This document shows, piece after piece, positions 38,113 to 47,655 of a stretch of 64,000 bases of DNA. Made by a program: the position numbers and the translations under genes. Where the stretch lies: contig JACFNC010000018.1 in assembly GCA_019455065.1 (NCBI GenBank), forward strand, positions 1-64,000, in the 5' to 3' direction. Origin of the DNA: Rhodospirillales bacterium (GTDB lineage Bacteria > Pseudomonadota > Alphaproteobacteria > Rhodospirillales > Magnetospirillaceae). The notes under the pieces are model-generated. The model saw nothing but the letters and a program-made list of their open reading frames with translations. It had not been told where the DNA came from and made no database searches. Position 1 is the first letter of the stretch. Each line of letters opens with the position of its first letter.

Positions 38113-38233
38113 CTCGCCTGGCCTGCCCGCCTGTCCTGTTGCCCCACCCCCATCCTAGCGCGATCGCGAACCTCGCGCAGGCTTTCCGTATGTAGTGGAC
38201 AACCGTCGGGATGCAAAAGCCGCCGAGGGCCGG

Positions 38234-41200
38234 TCATCCCTCTTTGGCAGCCACGGCCAGGCGACGGATGGCCGGCGACGGTTCGCCGTCGTGATAACGG
38301 CGCATCGCCGCCTCGCAGCGGACGAAGAGTGCGGCAGCCTCGACGCGCCGGCCGAGCCTGACCAAGGCGTCCATGGCCGCGTGGTAGATCGTTTCGTTCG
38401 CCGGGTCGATCTCCAGGGCCAGTTCGTAGGCTGCCTCCACGTCCTCCGGCCGCCCGGCCGAGAGGAGCAGCCGCGCGGCCTCGTCGAGCCGGCGCACGAC
38501 CTTGCGGCGCAACCGGTCCCTCGCGTCCAGGAGCCACGGGGTTTCGGCCTCGTTGGCCAGAAACTCGCCGGCATAGAGCCCGGCGATGGCGGCCACGTGC
38601 TCTGCCGCCAGATCGATGGCGATGGGGCCGTCCAGCAAGTGACGGAGCGCCTGGACGTCGATCCAGCAACGATCCGGATCGAGGCTGAGTTTCCGGTCGG
38701 CGAGTAGCACCACCTCGGAACCGACCAACCGACGCAGGCGATGGAGCGTCGTCGCCAACGCCTGATGGGCGGCATCGCCATCGGACTCGGGCCACAAAGC
38801 CTCGGCCAGCACCTCTTCGCGAACCCCCGACCCGAACGCGACGATGGCCTTCAGCAGGTCGAAGGGACGCTGTGCCGTCTTGCGCGGCTGCGTAATCATG
38901 TCGCCGTCGAGAAACACCCTCAGCCCGCCGAATGTCCGGATGCGCACGGGCCACGGCCACGCCTCGAGCCCGCGATGGGACGGCGGCACCGGCAGCTTCC
39001 GCCGCCGAATCGCGGCGCGCGCGGTGTCCGGCTCGATTCCGTGCTCGATCGCCAGAGCGCACAGCCGGGCCAGATTCGTCGGTTTCCAGAACATGTGGAA
39101 TTGTTCGAACTGGCTCGCCGCGTGGGCCATCCCGCGGCGCAACCCGGCCAGGGCGGCGGCCTCATCGTTGGCGACGAGTGCGATATAACTTTCAAGCAGA
39201 TCGCAATGCAGCCGCGTGACCCGGTTGCCCATATGATCGCCAAAGGTACGCACCACCGCCGAGTGCTGAAACGCCTCGGCGTCGCCGAGATCCGCCTGCA
39301 CCTGGGCCAGCACGAAGTGGGCCACCGCTGAGGACGGTGGCGATTCGGCCTGTTTCAGCAGCCGCAGGGCGAAGCGGGTTGCCTCTCGCGACCCGACCAG
39401 ATCGCCCGCCAGATAGCGCTCGATGCCCCTGAGATACTGCACGAACCCCATGTCCCAGGCACTGAGGCGGGGCACATCGCGGGACATCGCGTCGAGCGTG
39501 GCACGGGCTTCTGCGATCCGCCCTCCGTTGAGCAGGGCCCATCCCTTCTGGCCCAAAAGGGCGGCGTCAAAAATGCGAACCCCGGACGCGGCCCCCAGGG
39601 CCAGGCCTTTATCGGCCAGGGCGACGGTGCCGTCCCAATCACCGTCGAGGAGGTTGACGGACACGGTCGATACGATGGTGGCGAGCAACCGCAGGAACGG
39701 AGGATCGCCAAGGGACTGGGCCAGCCGGTCGAGCTCGCCGATCGTCGCCTGCGCGGCCTCCTTCTGCCCGCGCAGGATGTGGAGATAGGTGTGGTAAAAC
39801 AGCATCGTCGAGCGCAAGGGCGCCGCTTCCGGCGCCCTTGCCAGGTGCTCGATGCGCGCCGCCAAGTCGTCGATGTCGGGAAACCAGGGATTGGTCATCA
39901 CTTGGGCCGACAAGAGCGAGGTGAGCACCCGGCATTCAACGGCGGGATCGGGAAACGCCGGGAAGGTTCGCCGTAACCGGTCGAAGGCGGCCAGCCACCC
40001 CGCCAAGGTCGCGCCGTCATCCATGACCAGTACCAGGGTGTCGATGACGCCCGACCAAGTCAGATAGGCGCCGGCCGCATCGCCGGCGGCGACGAAGCGG
40101 TCATGGGCGGCGGCGAAGTTGGCCCGTGCCTGCGGGTCGCCGAAGGGCAGCCCGGCCATACCCGACCAATAGTCGATCCACGGATCGGCCGCCCGCCGCT
40201 CAGCCGGAATGGCGCCAACCAACTCTCCGAGGACCCGGTGGCGCCCCTGGAACAACAGGTCGGGAGCCAGGGCCATCACATGCGTCGAATAGGATGGCCA
40301 GTCCTGAATTTCGCGCAGCAAGGCCACGGCCGACTCGGCCATCCCCTCGGTGGCGAGGCAGTCGGCCGCCTCGCGGCGCAATTGCCGCATCGCCTCGGCT
40401 CCCAGGCGTTTCTCGGCGCGCGCGAGCAGAAAGGCACGGAACAGCGGGTGGTATTCGTAGCCTCCCCCGAAGTCCGGCTTGTGGACAGTGAAGAAATTCT
40501 GCCGCGTCAATCGTCCGAGTATCTCGGCCGCCGCGGGATTGCGCGACAGACGCTCCGCCGCCGCAGCCGTCATGGTGCCCAGCGGCGCTGTCCGCAGCAG
40601 GAACAGTTCCGTCTCGGGGTCCATGCTCGCCAGAACCTCGGCAGCGAAAAAATCGAAGACCGCCTCGGGAACGGCCTCGGCATCCGTCGGGACGCGTTCC
40701 AGGCCCGACTCAAGGGCCAATGCCCAGCCGGCGGCCCATCCGTGGGTCACCCGATGCCATTCGGCGAGCCGTTCGGCGGGAAGCGGCGCGTCGCCGAGGA
40801 GATCGGCCATGCGCCCCGCCTCCTGGAGGGTGAGCCTGAGGTCGTCCCACGCGAGCACAGCCATCCGCCGCTCGGCACGGAGGCGGGCGAAGGGCGGTTG
40901 CGGCGCGGTCCGACTGGCGACGATAACTCGCCCCCCGGACGGCGCGGCAAGGACCGCGTCGCGCACCAGTTCGGGAAACGGCCCCGCGTCGCCGGCCTCT
41001 TGGTAATTGTCGAACACCAGGGTCGGCGGCACGGCAAAGGCCGCCCACAGCCATTCGAAGAAATTCCGGCTGTAGGTTTGCAGCCCCACGGCATACTCGG
41101 GCGTAAACGACGGCATCGGGGCCGCCGAAGGCGCGGCCCGTGCGACGGCGAGAGACATGAAATGAAAGAAGGTCGCGGGATCGGCGTCGCGCAGGTCGAC

Positions 41201-41431
41201 CTGGTACCAAAGTACGGGAGTGCGCCCGCCCTCAAGATAGGTGCCGAGCAACGTTGTTTTGCCGGACCCGGCGGGTCCCGCGAGCCAGACCAGCGACCGG
41301 TCGGCCCAGCCGTCGAGCAGCCGAAACAGCCGCTCGCGTGCTATGCTGCGACCAACCCGCGGGCGGCTGACCTTCGCCACGCTGCGCGAGGCGAGCACGG
41401 AAACCGCAGGCGCGTTGGCCAACACAGTCAA
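38234..41431 (-). CDS. MalT-like STAND ATPase regulator with SARP/BTAD C-terminus
   Basis: A 1065-residue regulator. The N-terminus is a STAND-type NTPase with Walker A GPAGSGKT at residues 52-59 and Walker B TLVFDNYQ. A long helical TPR-like region (about 350-820) follows. The C-terminus (about 835-1065) is not a LuxR helix-turn-helix but an OmpR-like winged helix (IRTFGGLRVFLDG) joined to a bacterial transcriptional activator domain with TPRs. The start is TTG with AAGGAA 6 bases upstream. The TusE-like gene upstream on the same strand may be its target or operon mate. Ligand unknown. Confidence 0.85.
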   Translation of the reverse strand: MTVLANAPAVSVLASRSVAKVSRPRVGRSIARERLFRLLDGWADRSLVWLAGPAGSGKTTLLGTYLEGGRTPVLWYQVDLRDADPATFFHFMSLAVARAAPSAAPMPSFTPEYAVGLQTYSRNFFEWLWAAFAVPPTLVFDNYQEAGDAGPFPELVRDAVLAAPSGGRVIVASRTAPQPPFARLRAERRMAVLAWDDLRLTLQEAGRMADLLGDAPLPAERLAEWHRVTHGWAAGWALALESGLERVPTDAEAVPEAVFDFFAAEVLASMDPETELFLLRTAPLGTMTAAAAERLSRNPAAAEILGRLTRQNFFTVHKPDFGGGYEYHPLFRAFLLARAEKRLGAEAMRQLRREAADCLATEGMAESAVALLREIQDWPSYSTHVMALAPDLLFQGRHRVLGELVGAIPAERRAADPWIDYWSGMAGLPFGDPQARANFAAAHDRFVAAGDAAGAYLTWSGVIDTLVLVMDDGATLAGWLAAFDRLRRTFPAFPDPAVECRVLTSLLSAQVMTNPWFPDIDDLAARIEHLARAPEAAPLRSTMLFYHTYLHILRGQKEAAQATIGELDRLAQSLGDPPFLRLLATIVSTVSVNLLDGDWDGTVALADKGLALGAASGVRIFDAALLGQKGWALLNGGRIAEARATLDAMSRDVPRLSAWDMGFVQYLRGIERYLAGDLVGSREATRFALRLLKQAESPPSSAVAHFVLAQVQADLGDAEAFQHSAVVRTFGDHMGNRVTRLHCDLLESYIALVANDEAAALAGLRRGMAHAASQFEQFHMFWKPTNLARLCALAIEHGIEPDTARAAIRRRKLPVPPSHRGLEAWPWPVRIRTFGGLRVFLDGDMITQPRKTAQRPFDLLKAIVAFGSGVREEVLAEALWPESDGDAAHQALATTLHRLRRLVGSEVVLLADRKLSLDPDRCWIDVQALRHLLDGPIAIDLAAEHVAAIAGLYAGEFLANEAETPWLLDARDRLRRKVVRRLDEAARLLLSAGRPEDVEAAYELALEIDPANETIYHAAMDALVRLGRRVEAAALFVRCEAAMRRYHDGEPSPAIRRLAVAAKEG

Positions 41432-41532
41432 GCAGGATTCCTTGAGCTGGACGCATTTTGATACAAGCGCCCCGCTTCCAGGTCAACCTGAGAGCGAGCG
41501 AGGGCGGGCCCATCCCTCGCGCGATGGAGGGC

Positions 41533-41865
41533 CTAGCTGCAGCCCTTGGGACGCGGCAGGCCGGCGATTTTATTGGCCGACTTGATCAGGCCATAGGGGA
41601 AGAGATCGTAGATGTATTGCTGGCTGCCGCATTCGGGGCCGTACCTCTCCTTCATGATCTTGGCGAACACGCGCGGTTCGGCGCACACCCCGTACTCCTC
41701 GAAATAAGCGCGAGCCTCGCGAATCACGGCCCAGTGCGCGTCCGTCAATTCGACCTTTTCATTGACGGCGATGGCGCGCGCCACGTCTTCGGTCCACTGC
41801 GACAGGTCGAGAAGCCATCCCGCCTCGCTGAGTTCGATCGTCTGCCCGTTCACTGCGACCTGCAT
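41533..41865 (-). CDS. tusE: TusE/DsrC-family sulfur carrier protein
   Basis: A 110-residue DsrC/TusE-family protein. The central block (GWLLDLSQWTEDVARAIA, YFEEYGVCAEPRVFAKIM) and the C-terminal arm LPRPKGCS are typical. The penultimate Cys (Cys A) is present. The second Cys of true dissimilatory DsrC, about ten residues earlier, is Asn (SANKIAG). This makes a single-thiol TusE-like persulfide carrier more likely than a DsrAB substrate. ATG 41865 has GGGAGA upstream and is preferred over 41898. It precedes the MalT/SARP regulator. Confidence 0.88.
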   Translation of the reverse strand: MQVAVNGQTIELSEAGWLLDLSQWTEDVARAIAVNEKVELTDAHWAVIREARAYFEEYGVCAEPRVFAKIMKERYGPECGSQQYIYDLFPYGLIKSANKIAGLPRPKGCS

Positions 41866-42060
41866 GGCGTTCTCCCACACTCCAACCATGGCGTTCATCG
41901 CAAAGATATGATATTCAAAGCACCCCGTAAATGCGAATTATTATAATACTTAGGTTGCAGCCGGACACCGCCCGACCTTGCCGCTTGGCGCGGTGCCCCG
42001 AGGCGGCTACGCTGCCGGCGACGCGCGCACCTTACGCGACCCTATGATCCTCCCTATGTC

Positions 42061-43923
42061 TTGCGCACCTTCATGAGACGACGCGAACCATCGAGCAGCA
42101 TGCCGACCCAACCGCCCAGCCGGCGCGGCGACTGGCGGGCCATCCGCGCGCTGCTCCCCTATCTGTGGCCCCGAAACGCCCTCGAGCTGCGCGTGCGGGT
42201 GGTCATCGCGATGGCGCTGCTGGTGCTGGCCAAGGTGACCAACGTCTATGTGCCGGTGCTGTACAAGCAATCCGTGGACGCCCTCACCGGCACCCCCGAC
42301 ATGATCAAGGTGCCGGTGGCGCTGCTGTTCGCCTATGGCCTCGCGCGGGTGTCAGCGCAGATTTTCGGTGAACTGCGCGACGCCGTGTTCGCGAAGGTGG
42401 GGCAGCGCGCCATTCGCAACGTCGGCCTGCAGACTTTCCGCCACCTGCATTCGCTGGCGTTGCGCTTCCACCTCGACCGCCAGACCGGCGGCCTGTCGCG
42501 CGCCATCGAGCGCGGCACCAAGGGCATCGAGTTCCTGCTGAACTTCATGCTCTTCAACATATTGCCGACGCTGTTCGAGATCGCGCTGGTGTGCGTGGTC
42601 CTATGGGTTCTCTACGACGCCCGCTTCGCCCTGGTCACCTTCGCCACCATCGCCGTCTATATCGGGTTCACCCTGGGCTTCACCGAATGGCGAAGCAAGT
42701 ATCGCAGGCTCATGAACGAGACCGACAGCGAGGCCAATACGAAGGCCATCGACTCGCTGCTCAACTACGAGACGGTGAAGTATTTCGGCAACGAGGAGCA
42801 CGAGGCGCGGCGGTTCGACCACGCGCTGCAGCGCTACGAGAAGGCGGCGGTCAAGAGCAAGATCACCCTGTCCGTGCTGAACGTCGGCCAGGGCGGCATC
42901 ATCGCCGCCGGTCTGATCGCCGTGATGATCATGGCCGGACAGGGAGTGGCCGCCGGACGTATGTCGGTCGGCGACTTCGTGCTGGTCAACAGCTACCTGA
43001 TCCAGCTCTACATGCCGCTCAACTTCCTGGGCTTTGTCTACCGGGAAATCAAGCAGTCGCTGGTCGACATGGAGCAGATGTTTTCGCTGCTCGGGCAAGA
43101 GCGCGAGATCACCGACGGTCCCCACGCGCGGGCGATCGAGGTCAAAGGCGGGACCGTGACCTTCGAGGACGTTCAGTTCGGTTACGGCCCCGACCGTCCG
43201 ATCCTGAAGGGCGTGTCGTTCGCCGTGCCGGCGGGGCGAACGGTGGCCATCGTGGGGCCGTCGGGAGCCGGCAAATCGACCATTTCACGCCTGCTGTTCC
43301 GGTTCTACGACGTCGACGGCGGGCGCATCACCATCGATGGCCAGGACATTCGCGACGTCACCCAGGAATCGCTGCGCGCCACCATCGGCATCGTTCCCCA
43401 GGACACGGTGCTGTTCAACGACACCGTCCACTACAACATCGCCTATGGCCGCCCCGGCGCGACGCCCGAGGAGGTCGAGCGCGCGGCGCGGCTGGCGCGC
43501 GTCCACGCCTTCGTCGAAAGCCTGCCGCAGGGCTATCGCACCATGGTCGGCGAGCGCGGATTGAAGCTGTCGGGGGGCGAGAAGCAGCGCGTCGCCATCG
43601 CGCGCACGATCCTGAAGTCGCCCGCCATACTGCTGTTCGACGAAGCGACCAGCGCCCTCGACAGCCACACCGAGAAGGAAATCCAGGACTCGTTGCGCGA
43701 GGTCTCGCGCGAGCGCACCACGCTGATCATCGCCCACCGCCTTTCCACCGTGGTCGACGCCGACGAGATCATCGTGCTCGAGGCCGGAACCGTGGCCGAA
43801 CGCGGCCGCCACCACGACCTGCTAGCCAGGGACGGGCGCTATGCCGCGATGTGGCGGCGCCAGCAGGAGACGGCACAGCTTCGGGAGACCCTGGAGAACG
43901 CCATGGCCAACGGCGCCGGCTGA
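42061..43923 (+). CDS. Atm1/HMT1-type ABC exporter
   Basis: A 620-residue half-transporter with six membrane segments fused to an ATPase domain. The membrane domain carries the Atm1 signature region LNYETVKYFGNEEHE. The ATPase has Walker A GPSGAGKST, signature LSGGEKQR and Walker B ILLFDEATSALD. Atm1-family proteins export glutathione-linked sulfur or metal compounds for cytosolic Fe-S assembly or metal detoxification. Proximity to a TusE-like sulfur carrier is suggestive. The start is uncertain: TTG 42061, ATG 42073 or ATG 42100. Confidence 0.93.
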   Translation: MRTFMRRREPSSSMPTQPPSRRGDWRAIRALLPYLWPRNALELRVRVVIAMALLVLAKVTNVYVPVLYKQSVDALTGTPDMIKVPVALLFAYGLARVSAQIFGELRDAVFAKVGQRAIRNVGLQTFRHLHSLALRFHLDRQTGGLSRAIERGTKGIEFLLNFMLFNILPTLFEIALVCVVLWVLYDARFALVTFATIAVYIGFTLGFTEWRSKYRRLMNETDSEANTKAIDSLLNYETVKYFGNEEHEARRFDHALQRYEKAAVKSKITLSVLNVGQGGIIAAGLIAVMIMAGQGVAAGRMSVGDFVLVNSYLIQLYMPLNFLGFVYREIKQSLVDMEQMFSLLGQEREITDGPHARAIEVKGGTVTFEDVQFGYGPDRPILKGVSFAVPAGRTVAIVGPSGAGKSTISRLLFRFYDVDGGRITIDGQDIRDVTQESLRATIGIVPQDTVLFNDTVHYNIAYGRPGATPEEVERAARLARVHAFVESLPQGYRTMVGERGLKLSGGEKQRVAIARTILKSPAILLFDEATSALDSHTEKEIQDSLREVSRERTTLIIAHRLSTVVDADEIIVLEAGTVAERGRHHDLLARDGRYAAMWRRQQETAQLRETLENAMANGAG

Positions 43924-43982
43924 ACGCGACCAACGGTCCGGCCCGTGATATGCTGGCGGCGTCGGAGGGAGGGCGAACGACG

Positions 43983-44285
43983 ATGCTGAAGCTGATCGGG
44001 AGGAGTCTGGCGGGGTTGTTCCTCACCGAAACCGCCCAGAGCGCCTTGAAGGAGAAGGCACGGACGCGCAAGGCGCCGCCGGCCAACGACCGTGCCGACG
44101 AACTCGCCGAACTGCACGCCCAGGCGCAAAACATCGTGACCCCGGAGCGCGCCGAACTGATTCGCCAGGCGATGGAGATACGCCGCGCCAAGCAGCAGAT
44201 CCTTGCCGACCTCGGCGACGAGGACCGGCGCAAGCTGGTGGCCGCGGCGGTCAAACGGTTGCTCAAAGAGGGCAAGGCGGACTAA
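43983..44285 (+). CDS. Conserved-looking hypothetical helical protein
   Basis: A 100-residue basic, helical protein of unknown family. It begins with a short hydrophobic helix (LIGRSLAGLFLTETAQ) and ends in a Lys/Arg-rich helix (QQILADLGDEDRRKLV...). GGAGGGAGG precedes the ATG. It lies between the ABC exporter and meaB with 59- and 33-base gaps, so it is probably co-transcribed. Confidence 0.75.
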   Translation: MLKLIGRSLAGLFLTETAQSALKEKARTRKAPPANDRADELAELHAQAQNIVTPERAELIRQAMEIRRAKQQILADLGDEDRRKLVAAAVKRLLKEGKAD

Positions 44286-44318
44286 AACAACGGCTGGCTC
44301 CCATCACCGGACGTTCCA

Positions 44319-45308
44319 TTGCGCCATCATCCGCATTCCCTGGCCGAGGCCGTGCTCGCCGGTGAACGCCGCGGCCTCGCCCGCGCCATTACGCTGATCG
44401 AGTCGACCCGCGCCGACCACCGCGAAGCCGCCGAGGCCTTGCTGGCGGATCTTCTGCCGCATACCGGCCGCAGCATCCGCATCGGCATTTCCGGCGTGCC
44501 GGGCGTCGGCAAGTCCACTTTCATCGAGGCGTTCGGTCTGCACGTCATCGGCCTTGGGCACCGGGTCGCGGTGCTCGCGGTCGATCCCTCGAGCCCGCGC
44601 AGCGGCGGTTCGATCCTCGGCGACAAGACTCGCATGGAGGAGCTGTCGCGTCGCCCCGAGGCGTTCATCCGCCCCTCGCCGGCGGGCGGCACCCTGGGCG
44701 GCGTCGCGCGCCGGACGCGAGAGGCCATGCTGGCCTGCGAGGCCGCCGGCTTCGATGTCGTCATCGTCGAGACGGTTGGCGTGGGGCAGTCGGAGACGGC
44801 GGTCGCCGATATGGTCGATCTGTTCCTTTTGTTGCTGGTGCCGGGCGGCGGCGACGAGCTCCAGGGCATCAAGAAGGGCATCGTCGAACTGGCCGATGTG
44901 ATTGTGGTGAACAAGGCCGACGGCGACCTCGCCGCCGCGGCGGCCCGCGCCGCCGCCGAGTACCGCAACGCCCTTCGGCTGCTCCGCCCTGCAAGAAGCG
45001 GCTGGACGCCGCCGGTGCTGCGCTGCTCGGCGCTGAGCGGCGCGGGAATCGGTGAGGTGTGGGACACGGTTACCGCCTTCCGCGAGCGCCCCGGGGCGAC
45101 GGCCGAGATCAAAGGGCGCCGCGCCGATCAGGCCCGCTCCTGGATGTGGAACGAGGTGAGCGAGACGCTGCTGTCTACCCTGCGCGAAGACGACGCCGTC
45201 GGCCGTCTGCTGGGCGAGTTGGAGGCCGCGGTGACAAGCGGAAAAACGACGCCCACGGCCGCCGCCCAGGAATTGCTCGCGAGGTTCCTGGCCGGGAAGA
45301 AGAGCTAA
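44319..45308 (+). CDS. meaB: Methylmalonyl-CoA mutase-associated GTPase MeaB
   Basis: MeaB is a G3E GTPase that protects methylmalonyl-CoA mutase and gates cobalamin loading. The 329-residue protein has P-loop GVPGVGKST, the following [19 protein letters not shown] segment and the base-recognition motif NKADGD. The start is TTG at 44319, because no ATG lies at the proper N-terminus. The mutase itself is encoded 11.5 kb away on the other strand, not adjacent as is common. Confidence 0.95.
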   Translation: MRHHPHSLAEAVLAGERRGLARAITLIESTRADHREAAEALLADLLPHTGRSIRIGISGVPGVGKSTFIEAFGLHVIGLGHRVAVLAVDPSSPRSGGSILGDKTRMEELSRRPEAFIRPSPAGGTLGGVARRTREAMLACEAAGFDVVIVETVGVGQSETAVADMVDLFLLLLVPGGGDELQGIKKGIVELADVIVVNKADGDLAAAAARAAAEYRNALRLLRPARSGWTPPVLRCSALSGAGIGEVWDTVTAFRERPGATAEIKGRRADQARSWMWNEVSETLLSTLREDDAVGRLLGELEAAVTSGKTTPTAAAQELLARFLAGKKS

Positions 45309-45395
45309 TAAATCGCCGTGATAGCGGCAAATTCCTTCTCACACGCAGGCATCCGCGATATGCTGAATTCAAATTTTAGTTAATCTAGTGCCCTG

Positions 45396-45989
45396 ATGAC
45401 CAAATCCTCCCCATCTCACGACATCGATGTACTCAAGAAAGAGTTGCTGGGGATGTTCGGTCACATTCAGCGGTTCCGAAAGGAACTGGCGACTATTCGC
45501 CACCCCGGCACCGACCAGCAGGACCACTTCGACAAGATGGCCGACCAACTGGACGCCGTCGTCGAGGCCACTGAAGCGGCGACCGATTCAATCATGACCG
45601 CCATGGAGGAGATCGAGGCGCTTGTGGGACAGGTGCGCAGCCGGGTCAAGGACCCCGAGGCGCTAACCGCCCTCGACGCCATCGGCGACAAGACGGCGGC
45701 GGTGTTCGAAGCGTGCTCGTTCCAGGACCTGACCGGCCAGCGGGTGACCAAGGTGGTGGAATCGATGAAGTTCGTCGAGGAGCGGGTCAACGCCCTGATC
45801 CGCATTTGGGGACGGGACGAACTGTCCAAGGTGGTTGTCGAGATGAACGACGCCAAGGATGCCGAGCGGCGCATGCTTCACGGCCCCCAGCGCAAGGGGA
45901 AGGGCGTCAGCCAGGACGAGGTGGACAAGATGTTCGCCGAACCCGAGATGGCGCTCAATCAGGACGACATCGACAAGCTGTTCGGCTAA
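45396..45989 (+). CDS. cheZ: CheZ-like CheY-P phosphatase
   Basis: A 197-residue helical protein resembling CheZ. The catalytic region ACSFQDLTGQRV contains the Asp and Gln expected for CheY-P dephosphorylation. The C-terminus carries the CheY-binding peptide-like ending NQDDIDKLFG, and a second similar motif SQDEVDKMF lies about 17 residues earlier. It is unlinked from the main che cluster. An AT-rich stretch (45367-45390) before it may contain its promoter. Confidence 0.88.
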   Translation: MTKSSPSHDIDVLKKELLGMFGHIQRFRKELATIRHPGTDQQDHFDKMADQLDAVVEATEAATDSIMTAMEEIEALVGQVRSRVKDPEALTALDAIGDKTAAVFEACSFQDLTGQRVTKVVESMKFVEERVNALIRIWGRDELSKVVVEMNDAKDAERRMLHGPQRKGKGVSQDEVDKMFAEPEMALNQDDIDKLFG

Positions 45990-46010
45990 GTCCCGAAGCC
46001 ACGATTTTCC

Positions 46011-46039
46011 TTGACGGGCCGGATCGGCCACCGTACAAA
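46011..46039 (+). promoter_or_regulatory. Probable rpmB promoter
   Basis: TTGACG (46011-46016) and TACAAA (46034-46039) are spaced 17 bases apart, 42 bases before rpmB. The match to the -35 consensus is strong and to the -10 moderate. Confidence 0.6.
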
Positions 46040-46080
46040 CCCGCTTCCCGTAGCGCCAAGCGAATGCAAGAGGATTTGTC

Positions 46081-46377
46081 ATGTCCCGACGTTGCGCTGT
46101 CACCGGAAAGGGCGTCCTGACCGGCAACAATGTCAGCCACGCCAACAATAGGACCCGCCGCCGCTTCCTGCCCAACCTGCAGGAAACCTCGGTGTTGAGC
46201 GATACGCTGGGACAGATGGTCCGCCTGCGGGTGTCCGCCAACGGGTTGAAGACGATCGAGCACAACGGCGGCATCGACGCATTCCTGCTCGGCACATCCG
46301 ACACGAAGCTTTCGGCCGAGGCGGTGCGCCTGAAACGCCGCATCAAGAAGGCCGCGGAAGCCAAGTCCGCCGACTGA
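46081..46377 (+). CDS. rpmB: 50S ribosomal protein L28
   Basis: L28 is a small basic protein of the large ribosomal subunit. The N-terminus [23 protein letters not shown] and the segment RFLPNLQ are diagnostic. The 98-residue length fits alphaproteobacterial L28. It stands alone with its own promoter and a terminator 27 bases after the stop. Confidence 0.98.
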   Translation: MSRRCAVTGKGVLTGNNVSHANNRTRRRFLPNLQETSVLSDTLGQMVRLRVSANGLKTIEHNGGIDAFLLGTSDTKLSAEAVRLKRRIKKAAEAKSAD

Positions 46378-46403
46378 CCATCGCCTGAGAACGGCCATCG
46401 GCA

Positions 46404-46443
46404 AGGGGCCCCGTCGCGGAAGGAGGCCCCCTTTTCGCTTTTC
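46404..46443 (+). terminator. rpmB rho-independent terminator
   Basis: GGGGCC and GGCCCC arms enclose a ~14-base loop and are followed by CTTTTCGCTTTT. It lies 27 bases after rpmB, which it should terminate. Confidence 0.8.
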
Positions 46444-46525
46444 TGGCTCCGCCTTCAGGATCGTCTTCATCCCCCCGGACGGCGACGCCACATAAAGCGG
46501 CGAATCCCATGATCGGGGCGCCGCC

Positions 46526-47293
46526 ATGATCCCTCGCCGTACACTGGTCAAGACGCTCGCCGGCCTGCCGCTGGCGGCGGTCCTCGCCGACCCGTTGCGC
46601 GCCCACGCCGCCGCGGCGGCGACGCGGCTCACCAACATCGTGGCCGCCGACGGCCGCGAGTTGGCCGGGGCTCTAGCCATCCCGGAACGACTGCCGGCGC
46701 CGGCGGTCCTGCTCGTCCATGAATGGTGGGGCCTGAACGACGAGATGAAGAGCATGGCCGTGCGGCTCTCGGAAAACGGCTATCTCGCCCTTGCCGTCGA
46801 CTTGTTCAACGGCCGCGTGGCCACGACCGCCGACGATGCCCGCGCCCTCGTGCAGGGCGTGGACGAAGCGGAGGCCCTCACCACCCTGACCTCCTGGCTC
46901 CTCTGGCTGAAGAACCATCCCGACGGCACCCGGCAGGTGGCGACCGTGGGGTGGTGCTTCGGGGGCGGATGGGCGCTACGCGCCGCCGTCGCCGAAGCGG
47001 TCGACGCCACCGTCGTCTACTACGGGCGGGTGGACCTTGGCGCCGATCGCCTCAGACGCCTCAAAGGGCCAGTGCTCGGGCATTTCGCGCGGCGCGACCG
47101 CTTCATCGACGAGCGGATGGTCGATGCCTTCCGCAAGGCGATGGCCGATGCCAACCGGCCGTATGAGGTTTATTGGTACGACGCCGATCACGCCTTTGCC
47201 AATCCGACCGGCGGCAATTACGACAAGGAGGATGCCCGCCTGGCATGGCGCCGCACCCTCGATTTTTTGGAGAAAACCCTCGCCCGGGCGTAG
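46526..47293 (+). CDS. Exported dienelactone hydrolase-family protein
   Basis: An alpha/beta hydrolase of 255 residues. The nucleophile elbow GWCFGGG carries Cys, typical of dienelactone hydrolases, and the His of the triad is in DADHAFANP. The N-terminus MIPRRTLVKTLAG followed by a hydrophobic segment looks like a twin-arginine or Sec signal, so the mature enzyme is probably periplasmic. Substrate unknown. Confidence 0.88.
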   Translation: MIPRRTLVKTLAGLPLAAVLADPLRAHAAAAATRLTNIVAADGRELAGALAIPERLPAPAVLLVHEWWGLNDEMKSMAVRLSENGYLALAVDLFNGRVATTADDARALVQGVDEAEALTTLTSWLLWLKNHPDGTRQVATVGWCFGGGWALRAAVAEAVDATVVYYGRVDLGADRLRRLKGPVLGHFARRDRFIDERMVDAFRKAMADANRPYEVYWYDADHAFANPTGGNYDKEDARLAWRRTLDFLEKTLARA

Positions 47294-47334
47294 CGGTCGA
47301 AAGGCCGGACGCCTGGCGGCCCGGCCCCGGAGAA

Positions 47335-47520
47335 TCAGGCCGGCCCGCTGGCGGCCCCAGGCATGCGCCGTTCCACGAGAAGGCGCGCAACCGGCATGAC
47401 CTCCGCCAAAACGAGTTCAGGCGTAAGGCCGTCGCGCTTCATGACAAGGTGCACGATGGGGTCGCTGAACACGTCTTGCAGCTTCGGTTCGAACACCTGT
47501 GCCTGTCCGTCTCGCCACAT
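47335..47520 (-). CDS. Small hypothetical protein
   Basis: A 61-residue acidic/helical protein with core KLQDVFSDPIVHLVMKRDG. No function is known. The ATG at 47520 is chosen because AAGGAGG lies 9 bases upstream. An in-frame ATG at 47529 directly abuts that sequence. It converges with the hydrolase gene. Confidence 0.65.
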   Translation of the reverse strand: MWRDGQAQVFEPKLQDVFSDPIVHLVMKRDGLTPELVLAEVMPVARLLVERRMPGAASGPA

Positions 47521-47655
47521 CCGCTCCATCCTCCTTCGCACTCGTCCAAGAACCATCGCACAGCCGGTCGCCCCGTTACCTATATGGGTGCGGATCGGCG
47601 AATTGCCATGGCTATCGGATCGGGACCGGAGGCTGGAGCGGCCGTTTTTGGCTCC

